Source: Procambarus clarkii
Taxonomy: Eukaryota > Arthropoda > Malacostraca > Decapoda > Cambaridae
Direction: 5' to 3'
DNA: 64,000 bases
Assembly (NCBI RefSeq): GCF_040958095.1
Contig: NC_091181.1
Span: 30,498,529 to 30,562,528, forward strand
Of the stretch, positions 30,739 through 42,700 are shown piece after piece; the first letter of the stretch is position 1, and each line of letters opens with the position of its first letter. The notes beneath the pieces were generated by a model that was given only the letters and a program-made list of their open reading frames with translations, was not told the DNA's origin and searched no databases. Made by a program: the position numbers and the translations under genes.

Positions 30739-33700
30739 GTAAGTACCTGCCGCTTTACTTCTCTCACCCTGCCTAGCCTGGCCTGGCCTGACCTGGCCTG
30801 ACCTGGCCTAGCCAGACCTGACCAGATCTGACCTGGCCTAGCCTTACCTAGCCTAGTCTGACCTGGCCTAGTCTGACCTGGCCTAGTCTGACCTGGCCTG
30901 GCCTAGCCTTACCCAACACTAATCACCACACGTGACAGCCCAAACGAATCGCAAATAAGTACACGTAACAAGTCATATGCCCGGACACTCTTTCACCTTG
31001 GGGACTGAGTGGTAACTATTGTATAGAAGAGCCGGCTCCCTGAGAGTGGTAAGAGGGCGTGATAAGAGGCTAACGTGTGGTCTTGAAGGAAGTCGATAAA
31101 GCAGACAATTTTCAAAAGGAAGGGCAGCATAACGAGCAGACAGGAATGGACAGACAGTCGGTTATCCCATAATGTGTAATACGCCCCGCACAGCATGGGT
31201 GGAGTGGGGGGGGGGGGGTTGTAGCAGGGCACAGTATGGTGATGGTGCGGGTGAAGTACACACCCACTGAATTCCTGCCATCAATAATTGTTTTCATAAC
31301 CATTAGAACAATGGCATCCCTCCAGCCACCATCCTTCCACTGACCCCCTCCTCTGGTCCTCCACCTCAGACAATAACCCCCCACACCCCCTCTCCCTTCC
31401 AGACATCAGCATGTCAAAATCAGTACCATAAGGTGTTTAAACTATTTAAACTAAGTCATTGTGTATCTCAAGGTATCTTAATTCATTTGAAAGTGTACAT
31501 GTGCATTCGTTCATATACTCGCCTAATTGTGCTTGCTGGGGTTGAGCTGTGGCTCTTTAGTTCCACCTCTCAACCGTCAATCAACAGGTGTACAGGTTTC
31601 TGAGCCTATTGGGCTCTATCATATCTACACTTGAACCTGTGTATGGAGTCAGCCTCCACCACATCACTTACTAATGCATTCCATTAGATATAATCATATA
31701 TGATTACACATAATCATAATCATTCTATACACATAATCATATATGTGTACGTCAACGTATACATACATGCGTATATATACCTCATATTAAAATACTGATA
31801 AACGAATGACCATGAACAAATTAATTTATAATTGTAGCATTATATATAATTTTAATAGACTAATTACGTGTTTATACATTTGAATGGTCCAGACAGATGG
31901 CCAGCCTTGGACATATACACTTCTGGTAGGCACAATGACCTCATGTTAGACCCTTGATAGATTATGTGAGAGAGTGAGAGAGCTGGGGCAGGGAGGTGCG
32001 TGCCCCAGGGAGATAATCCATGCCCATGCCCCGCCTCGAGGTCAGTTCTCGAGTCACACCAAGAATAACAATCGAGCAAGTTGTCCTGACCAGGATGTGG
32101 CATATTAGGGAGGGTTGAGGAATAGGAAGCCTGTTTGATAGGGCTCTTGGCAAGCAGCTCTCCCTCAGTCTACCTATCTATATGGAAGAAATGTATCTAG
32201 GCCCTCCTCCCCCCTGCCTATTCTCTCTCCCCCACCTTTCTTCCTTCATTTCCTCCCTCCTTCCCTCCCCCTCACTGGTGAGAGAGTAGGAGTGTGAGAG
32301 TAGTTAGAGAACTCGTAGTTCTCATGAACTACTCTCTCACTGGTGAGAGAGTAGGAGTGTGAGAGTAGTTAGAGAACTCGTAGTTCTCACGCTCGTGAAA
32401 TTGTCTGCGACCCTGGAGGAGTAGAGCGGAGGGGAGGGTGAAAGTAGGTGACGATGGAGGAGTAGAGGGAAGCATTATATGCAGTGAACGTAGGTGTTTA
32501 TGGAAGAGTACATCATAGAGGAGGGTGAAAGGAAGGTGACGATGGAGGAGTAGAGGGGAGCATTATATGCAGTGAACGTAGGTGTCTATGGAAGAGTACA
32601 TCATAGAGGAGGGTGAAAGGAAGGTGACGATGGAGGAGGAGAAGGGAGGGGGTGTGAAGGTAGGTGATGATGGAGGAGTAGAGGGGAGGAGGGGGGCAAA
32701 GGTAGGTGTCTATGGAAGAGTACATCATAGAGGGGGGTGAAGGTAGGTGGCGATGGAGTAGAGCAAAAGGGGTGGGGGTTGAAAGTAATCCTGAGTTTAA
32801 TTTTTTAGTTATATATAGTGACACCTCGGCTTACGAATGAATATTTATGAACTTTTCGGGTTACGAGCCTAATTTCTTCGAAAAATTTGAATCGGGTTAC
32901 AAACTTTGCCTCGGGAAAGGAGTTTGTTGATATACGTATGGGCTGACCTAGCGCGTGGTGGCATGGTGATCGCGCCTCAGTTTATCAGTGTCTCCTGCCT
33001 AGTAAGTATCGCGCCTGAATTCTTTGTAAAGCATTACATTTGTTTTGGGATTTTTGGCTATTTGAACATAAAATTTGTTATGATATATCTTGCCATGAGT
33101 CCCAAGAAAGCCAGTGGTAAGGTTCAAGCCAAGAAAACACATGTGAGAATGACCATAGAGGAAAAACAAGAGAGCATTCATAAACATCAAAATGGTGCAC
33201 AGGTTGTTGAACTAGCTAGGCAGTACAACAAATCTATGTCAACAATATGCACTGTACTTGCTAAGAAAAAGGACATTATGAACATTAAAGTGGCAAAAGG
33301 CATATCAACAATCCCGAAACAAAGAACACAAACACTTGAGGATGTTAAAAAGTTTTTATTAATTTGGATACACAACAAGGAGTTAGCAGGTGATAGCATT
33401 TCAGAGGCCATCATTTGTGAGAAACCAAGGCATTTGCATGAAGACCTTTTAAAGAAAACCCCTGGAACGAGGGGGGGGGGGAAAAGATGAATCAAGTTTG
33501 AAAATGTGAAAAGTTTGTGTGACAATAGAGCCTCGTGGAAAACTTTTGCTGTGGTCATTACCTGGTGGAATGCACCCAGGATGGAGTATTAGGGCTATAC
33601 ATCTTTTAAATCATAAAAGTAATAAACATTTCCCATCAACCTTACAAACAATATTAACCTATTTTCATGTATTTCCCCCATGTGCATTTTAACAAAGTTG

Positions 33701-36700
33701 CTAAATTGCCTTTATCATTCTGTAAAATTTCAATTACAGTACTGTATGTATAATTTTGTTAGTATAAATGGACTGAATATTCTGAAATTGCTATTAATTT
33801 TACAATTTCAGATTCAAAGGTGGTCTGGACACCCAATTTGGTCAGACAGGTGAAGAGAGCATTTAGGATAGTTCGAAGAGATGAAGATGGTCGCAATTGT
33901 GTTCAAAGAGGCAAACGCCCCCCTTTGCTCCTGACATTATGTTCAACCATTGACCTCTGCACACCTAACACAAGGTAGGTTGAAAACTCCTCCTTCATGT
34001 CATTGGTACATTAGCCAGAAACTCAGGGCTCATGTAGGAATATCCCTAAAAAAAAAAAAAGTGGCACCAGCAATGCATCCTCCAAGTCTGGAGGATGAGC
34101 AGGAGCATTGTCGAGAAGCAGGACCTTGAGTGTCAAACTTTTCTCTTGCAGATATTTTTTGATGGCAGGGCAAACCACTCCACATCACAGTTTTTCTGCA
34201 CGTTATATATTTTTTAAAACTCTTGGATTTTCGGAATGATACATGAGCAAGGGTTTAATTTTCAAATCGCCACACAGCACAAGAGTTAGCCTATCCTGAC
34301 ACAAGTTAGCCCAAGTTAGCTTGTGTCCGGGCAGTGACGTCTCCTCTTGGGTAATGTATGTCCTCTTCGGCAATTTTTTCCAGAATAGCCATGTCTCTTC
34401 ACAATTAAACACTTGTTGTGGAATATATCCATCAATACAGTATCTACAAAATCTTTAAAATCACGAACAAATCTTTCAGCCCCTACTTTGTCTGAGCTGG
34501 CACCCTCACCATGCCTCACAACACTATGAATACCACGTCTTTTTTCAAAATTTCTCAAACCATCCCCTACTCACCTTAAACTCTTTCGTATCTGCAAAAC
34601 TCGTTCTAGGGGTTTTCTTTATAAGATCTTGCATGAAGATTTCATTGTTGACCAAACCACACACTGGAAATTGAATAGACGACGACATTTCGATCCGTCC
34701 TGGACCATTATAAAGTCGATTGTGATGAGATGAGGGAAGCAAGAGCATTAAGTAGGCAAGAGAGAGAGGTGAGGAGATGGCAAGTATGTACGTATGTACA
34801 TGAATAAAACATGTACATACTTATACATAACGTGTGTAAATAGTGTAATAAACACAATAACAGTATTTTGGGAGGAGGAATGTTGGCGAGTAATGTGTTG
34901 GAGGAGGGAGGGAGGACTGGCAGGGTGTGGCAGCTCACTCATGTTTTTTGGGCTCACCATACCAATATAGTGGATCGTTATGGTGAATACATACGTAGAT
35001 GGGTATATACAATGTGTGTATATAGTGTAATAACAGCAAAAACACTGTTTGATTGTAGAATATGTCGCATATATGAGGCCCATAATTTTGAGCATAGCGA
35101 TGTTCTATACTTTGAATTATATAAATTCCACAAATTACACACTTTTAAATAATATTACAGCAAAAAAAAAGAAGAAATGAATGAGAAACTTCAAAATAAT
35201 TGCGCAACATTTTATTCACAGCAACTGCCGTCGCACGGGGTGGCGGGGCCGACAGACCCCCATCGCTCCAACGCTCAGCGCCCATAATTTGCTCAACTTC
35301 CCAGCTCCATCGCAGCTAAAGTAAGTCACATACAATATTTTTTGTTTAGTTTCCCCGTGATCAGACTCTACATTTTAACAATATAAGAAGAGAAAAAAAT
35401 TTTTTGGAAAGAATTTATTTCTTGTGCACCAGGGTGTTATTTGGAGACAGAGCAGTTCAGTGGTTAACTACTAAATTTTTTTTTCTCCCACACACGCACC
35501 CCCCTAGGAAGCAGCCTGTAACAGCTAACTCCCAGATACCTATTTACTGTTAGGTAACAGGGGTCATCCCCTTTTGTACAAAGAATCTGCTAAAGCTTTT
35601 AGGGCTAATCTTTGACACTCGTTTGTCTTTGTCGCCCCATATTTTTTACGTCCGAGTTGAATGCTCTAAGGCCCTTAACTAACTTTAGGTCATGTCCCAT
35701 ACTTCTTGGGGAGCTAATCGACACTGCTCCTCTCTTTACATTCCTCTCTCGTTCTGTCTAAACTCGATTATGGCCCTGTTTACTCGTCTGCTTCTCCTTC
35801 TACCCTTCACCATCTGGACACACTGCATCATACTGGGTTACGGCTCAGCTCTGGTACCTTTCCTTCGACACCTACCCTAAGCCTGTATGTTCAAACTGGC
35901 GTCCTGTTTCTACAGGATCGCCATGATCGCTACTGTCTTCTCCACCTTGCACGGTCCTTACAGCACCCTCACTCTTGCTTATGTCATGCCTTGACCTTTA
36001 CCCATCCTGTGGTTCCTGTTCCCCTTCACCACCTATCTCTTTCTGTACGGTTGTCTCTCTTACAAAATGCTCTTTCAGTTTGTGTTACCAATATTTCCCC
36101 TCGTGTCATTCCGTCTTTGCCCCTATGGAGGGGTCCCCGTTCCTAAATTCTGTAAGCCTTGACCCACATGACTAAAACTTTTACCCCTCCTACAGTTCTA
36201 AATCACCTTTTCCTTGAACACTTTTCTTCACACTTCCACTCTATTTCCGTCTTCACCAATGGGTCTTAAGTCTGCAGACGGTGTAGGCTACTCTGTTGTT
36301 TTTCCTGACTGCACCTTTGTGTCTCCTGCCTCCGGAGACTAGCATCTTCATGGCAGAACTTTATGCTATTCTCTATGCTCTTCATCAACTCTTTTTCACA
36401 CTGTCAATCCTCCTCTGTGTTTGTAGTTGACACGTGCAGTGCCCTCATGGCTCTAGAATCCTTGAATCCAGTCCATTCTTTGGTAGTTGAAATTCAACAT
36501 TGGCTGTTTCTTATCTCCAGTAGATTTAAAACAGTGGAATTTCGCTGGATTCCCACCCATATTGGTGTGTTCTTAAATGAGCGTGCGGACACTGCCGCTA
36601 AGGAAGCTATCCGCACCTGTCCCATCTCCCGTAAAGGTATTCCTTATTATGACTTTTACCCAGTTATTCATTTCCCCATTCTTGCCCGTTGTCAGGGTTG

Positions 36701-39700
36701 TTGGTCTTCTGTTACTGGTAACAAACTGCGTGCTCTTAAGAGTAGTGTGTTCCCGTGGCCTTCCTCCTACCACCGCAACCGGTGGTGGGAAACGGCTCTG
36801 GCGAGGTTGTATATTGGTCATACACGTTTAACTCACGGGCACTTAATGGAGCGCTGCCCTGCTTCTTATTGTCCAAACCGTTGTCTCTACATGTCCTGAC
36901 TTCCAGGACTTACGTGTCTTGCTTCCCGACCATCCCTCACTGTCAATTGTCCCTCGATAAAATTCTTGGTAAATTCAATACCTTTGATATTGTTCGCCGT
37001 ATGCGTTTTTGTTCTTGTATTGGCGACGTTAGTGATATTTAGTGCACTATGATTATCCCACACATTTGATGGTTTGATAATTCAATCCTCCTCTGTGTAC
37101 TGTACTGTACAGTACTTTGGTTTGGAATGTATCAAATAAAGTTGTTTCATGTATTGAAATGTGTGAGAAAATCCACTGGGGCTGTGAGATGAAGCGAACC
37201 TGTAACAAAGGCATTGCCAGTTGCATACTCTACCACCACTGATGGTAAAAGTCTTACAACTGGATATCTTGTGTGACGGGTTATGGTATCACAGCTATAC
37301 TGAACCAAGATGGTATGGCTCTCCCTCACATAAATGAAAGAAATGCTGCTATTGGCCTTGCAGTGTGTAAGTTGCAGGTGGAAACAAATGAAAATTATCA
37401 AATAAATAATTAAACAATTTACTGAAATAGTAATGAACAAAAATAACACATGACAATACTTGACTATCATGTAATGCAAAGGTGAACAAGTTAGTATGAC
37501 CTTAAATGCAAAAAATAAACTATAAGCAATGAATAAAAGTATGAAGATATACTGGTGTTCTGAAGACAGCTACGATACCACCATGGCATCAGTCACACGA
37601 TGTTGGCTGGAAGGGGACGACGGATTAGAGACACCAAGGTGATCCTAGAGCACTAAGGGAGAGATTGCCTCTCCAGGGAGGCAGCGCTCTTTATATAGTC
37701 CGGCGGTGATGACTCCTCCAGTGTCAACACGAGGTGGACATCTGGTCAACTAGCAAACTGCTCGTTGTGGCTGGCGGTGCCTTTGTGTTGAGCTGTACCA
37801 CTGTCAGTTGAAGGCGGCTAACTGCTTGTTTGTGGGGACAAACTGCCAGTTAGCAGTGGCGCCCGGCTTGCCTCTGAGTCGTACCAGGCCGTGCCAGGCC
37901 CTGGGGGGTATGGAGAGGTGGCAGGACTGATGACTCTTCTGGGCTGGTGTAGATGTATACTTCCAGTGCAGAGGCATTGAAGGTGAAGGGAAAAGGCAGT
38001 TCCACTGCTATGCAGGGGATTCACGTGACACTTGTGAAGCCACAGAAAGTCTGGAGGCCCTACTGAAGCCAGTCCAAGTATTAAATAAAACCCCTGAAGT
38101 ACGCCGGTGAAGGGTAAAGTGAAGGGTGAAGCAAGACCGTATGCCCCAACTTCAGGCACACACAGAAAATCACGTTTTGGTCCCGCCTCTCAACTGTGTA
38201 TTTGAAGTTGGGGCGTATGGTGTTGAACTGCTTCAGCCTTCACCCGAGTGCTTGTAGGTCTTACGTAAGACGTTGACTCAAGGAGGGGCCTCAAAACTTG
38301 CTGTGATTTATGGGGAAATCCGGTTGTAAGACTTTTACAAAGTCAGTAATATACTGTGGTAGAGTATGCAGCTGCCAGTGCCTTGGGCTAGGGTTTACGT
38401 CGCCTCACAGCTCCAGTGGATTTTCTGCTTGGTGTATATCAGGTTGTGATTTTGTGTGTACCGTATTGTTATGATCGCCGTCTGATAAGTCCTTTCTGGC
38501 CTCAAGAGTCATTTTTACCCACCTAGAAAGATTGCAGATGGCCAAAGCAGTTATTTAAGTTAAGAAGGGACAAGTCTTAAACAGAATTTTGCATAATATT
38601 TGACTGTAAAGGGGTAAATTGAGGTAGATTGAAAAACAAAATGGTGAACCGGGCAGGCGGTACTCACAATTAGGGGAGTACACTCGGGAACTTTTAAAGT
38701 GCAACTAAACATGCTTTAGGCTCTCACAACAAGAGGTGAGTGGTGGTGGCTCAGGTGCTCAACCAATCAGAGCACCTAAGGAGGGAGGGCAGGAGTGAGA
38801 GGGGGGTGGTATGTGGAAGTTTGGTGACAGTTGTGTGTAGTTTGTTCATCTTCATTGTAAGTTTCATGGCTTGGTGTGCATTTCCCTAGTAAATTTAATT
38901 AGGGAAAAATTCAGGTGTTTGATTTTTTAAATCAACTTTTTAAATGTTGAGTTGTTAAAGCCTCAAAGTGCATGGAGTTGGTTTGGGAGTATGGCATCCT
39001 CATGCTGTTGCGTGCTCGCGTGAGGTAGCAAAGGTGATGTAAAGTTGTGGGGTGTACATGCTTGGGACGTCCTCTCTCGGGATGGCTGGTGTTAGACCTG
39101 TGTGTTTGTCGGTTGTTGAAAAGCCGTCATCCTTTGCTGTTGTGGTATTGATTTTACATTGTTCATCTTGTAATTAATACTGTAGTGCGATATCTAGGGA
39201 TACCATTTGTAGGTTTAAAATGTCTAATACAAACAGTTGTCCAATGAGTTTTAATAGGAAATATCATCCACCAAGCACCATTGTACAAATATATTAATTG
39301 ATAGTATATGAATTGTGCAGAACTGCTTAGAATGATCTTTAACACTTGGCTATATTGGTCATGTCAAATACCTGCACGGTGAATGCTCAAAGACCCTTTC
39401 TTTATTCAGTGTTGTCAAATACCTCATGGGGGTATGGATAGGCAAACACTCATTCGGTTAAACTTGCCTTGTAGTACTTTCAGAGCTCAGTAATTTGGAA
39501 TCTGGTTAGCACTTTCCAAATAAATTGACCTTTAAAGTGAGTTCCTATTTAGGTTTAAAACATTATACCGAATGAGAAACTCGGATTATATAGCCGAACA
39601 CCAGAAATGTTGTTATTCAATTTGGTTGCCTAAAGCACATTCAAGGACTACACATTACATGGCATTCCAGGATTCCTCTATACCTTGCCTTATGCTGTAA

Positions 39701-42700
39701 ACATTGCCACAACCCTGTGTTTTATTGATTTAAATGGCCACAGGGAGGCATACAACACTGCAGATTATGATGTCATTAGTTATCCACTGTGCTGACAAGT
39801 GGGCTGACTGATGTTCGTTGACACCTGTATCGTGCTTCAATTTAATCGCCAGGAGATCACCCTCTCACTAGACTCGTCTGTAGGAAGTACAGTATAGTAT
39901 GTCAAATTACCTTGGATCATAAATAGCATAAGACTTTGGGGTAGGAGAGGGTTGCAGTGTTTGTCATGGCTCTCAGTTGTTCCTGGTATTAGGCAATTTA
40001 GTTCTGGAATCATTTTTGTTGGCCAATGTTAAACTTTTTCGAAAGTAGATGTTTTTCTGAAAGGGATGGGGGGGGGGACCCTCTATGCTTGGATACAGTT
40101 ATCTAAGGGAATACTTAGATTTATACAGTAGAATAACTACCTTCTTTTCCTTAGTCAAAAAGGTTGCTTGTTTATTTCTAGGGACTTGTATTTTCTTTTA
40201 TTTTTAACTGCAGCAACTTTCAGTGAATGATAGATTCTTACTGAAAGGACCTTTACTTCATTGTTGTTGCTTTATGGTCATCTCATTGTGTACAGGGATT
40301 CCGCGAAGCTTTTGGGGTTAGTCTTCGACACTCGTTTGTCTTGGTCAGCCCATATCTCTTGCCTCCGAGTTGAATGCTCTAAGGCCCTTAACCTCCTTAA
40401 GGTTTTGTCCCATACTTCTTGGGGAGCGGATAGGCGCACGCTCCTCTATTTGCACTCCTCTCTCGTCCTGTCTAAACTCAATTATGGTTGCCCTGCATAC
40501 TCTTCTGCTTCTCCTTCTACTCTTCGCCATCTTGATGCTTTGCACCATACTGGGTTGCGTCTCGGCTCTGGTGGCTTTCGTTCGACTCCCGCCCTTAGTT
40601 TGTATGTTGACACTGGCTTTCTCTCTCTTCAGGACTGCCGTGATCGCTACTGTCTTCGCTATCTTGCGCAGTCCTTCCAACATCCTTCCTCTCGCCTCTG
40701 TCGTGCATTGACTTTTCCTCCTCCTGTGGTTCCTGTTCCTCTTCATTGTCTCCCACTTTCTGTCCAGTTATCTCGCTTACAGGATTCTCTTTCTGTTCAT
40801 ATTTCTAATGTTTCTCCTCGTATTGTTCCTTCATTACCTCCGTGGAGAGTCCCCCTTCCCAAGTTTTGTACGTCCTTGACTTGTATTACTAAAGCCTTTA
40901 CCCCTCCTACAATTCTGAAAAGCCTCTTCCTTGAGCACTTTTCTTCGCACTCCCACTCTATTTCCATCTTCCCTGATGGGTCTAAGTCTGCGGATGGTGT
41001 GGGCTACTCTGTTGTTTTTCCTGACCGTACTTACATGTGTCGCCTCCCTTCGGAGGCTAGCGTCTTTATGGCAGAACTTTATGCTATTCTCTATGCTCTT
41101 CGTCTCTTGCTTTCACATTCTCATTCCTCCTTTGTGGTTGTAGTTGATTCTCGTAGTGCCCTCATGGCTCTAGGGTCCTTTAATCCTGTCCATCCTGTGG
41201 TCATTGAGATTCAACATTGGCCGTTTCTTATTTCTAGTAAATTTAAATCAGTAGAGTTTTGCTGGGTTCCCAGCCATATTGGTGTTTCAATGAGCGTGTG
41301 GGTGCTGCTGCTAAGGAAGCTATCCGTTCTTGTTCCATCTCCCGTAAAGGTATTCCTTATTCCGACTTTTATCCTGTTATTCATTCTTCGTTGTTGGTCC
41401 TCTGTGGTTGGTAACAAGCTGCGTACTCTCAAACTTAGTGTGTCCCCGTGGCCTTCCTCCTACCACCGTAACCGGCGGTGGGACACTGCTTTGGCACGGC
41501 TGTGGGTTGGTCATACCCGCTTAACCCACGGTCACTTAATGGAGCGCCGCCCTGCTCCTTATTGTCCGAATTGCGTTGTCCCTTACAGTTGTGCATATCC
41601 TTGTTGAATGTCCTGACTTCCAGGACGAGCGTGTGTCTTGCTTTCCGACCGTCCCTCGCAGTCACTTGTCCCTCGATAGAATTCTAGGTGAATCGGATAC
41701 TTTTGATATCGTTCGCCTTATGCGTTTTTGTTCTCGTATTGGCATTCTTGGTGATATTTAGCGCCCTCTGATTATTTTGCACTTTGGTGCCTTCTTTTGG
41801 TAATTACCTTACCTTCATTGTTGTTTCATTTTAATGTGGTAGTTGTGATATGGATTGTTCTGGCTCACGTGCAAGGTCTTGGATTTTTTTCTGTTTTATA
41901 TTAAGAAATTGCCAGTCTTGTTACTATTTGTAGAGTTAGATCTGCATTAAGGCCTCTATATTATATTCTTTTTTTTTTAATAACATGTTATCAGCAATTT
42001 TTGTGATTGGTAATATTTAGATTAATGTCAGTGATGTATATGACAAGGGTAAAGACCCCTTGTGGTATGACAGCATTTTTCCCAGTCATTTCTTTAACAA
42101 ATGAAAGGGTCCTCGTAACCATTCTTTTGTCCTTTCTACCATGTACCCGTTTGTTGCTTCTTGGTCTTTCATTTGGTACTTTAGCTATTAAAACAATGGC
42201 CTTTGGTAATGTTGCAATTACCATTTAAAAAAAAAATGAGCAGGTTCATTAGGCAGGGTTTGTTTTTAGCAAAGTTTTACAAAAAAAAATTCCATTCCTT
42301 CAGGACCTTGCAGATGTTAGGTCAAACTAATTGACTAATCTGTTTTGCCCTTTCAAACAATGATAGTTTTAATCTAGGTAAAATGTTTCAGAATCTGAAG
42401 TTTGGCAGACAAATCATTTAAGAGCTTTGATTAAATTTAAGTTACCAAAGACACTGTGAAAACCATGTTGTATAGATGCTTCAGTGTCACTTTTCTAATA
42501 TTTTGTAAATTTAACAATGATCTTTAAATTAACTACTGTAATTATAATTTGTACAAAGCTTAGGTGTTGCATAGCTTTAAATTTACTTTCAAATATGAAA
42601 ACTAAAATATTGACTAAAGTTTCTTCCACTTTAATATTTCAGGCTAATTTGCAATATTTGTTAGTTTATGCAAGTTGAATAGGTAGTCCACTTACATCTT

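Noticed and set aside
23964-33811. Searched for further RTCA or RapGAP exons downstream
   Set aside because: No additional splice-bounded segment with a recognisable motif was found; the region is LINE, SINE and inverted-block sequence.
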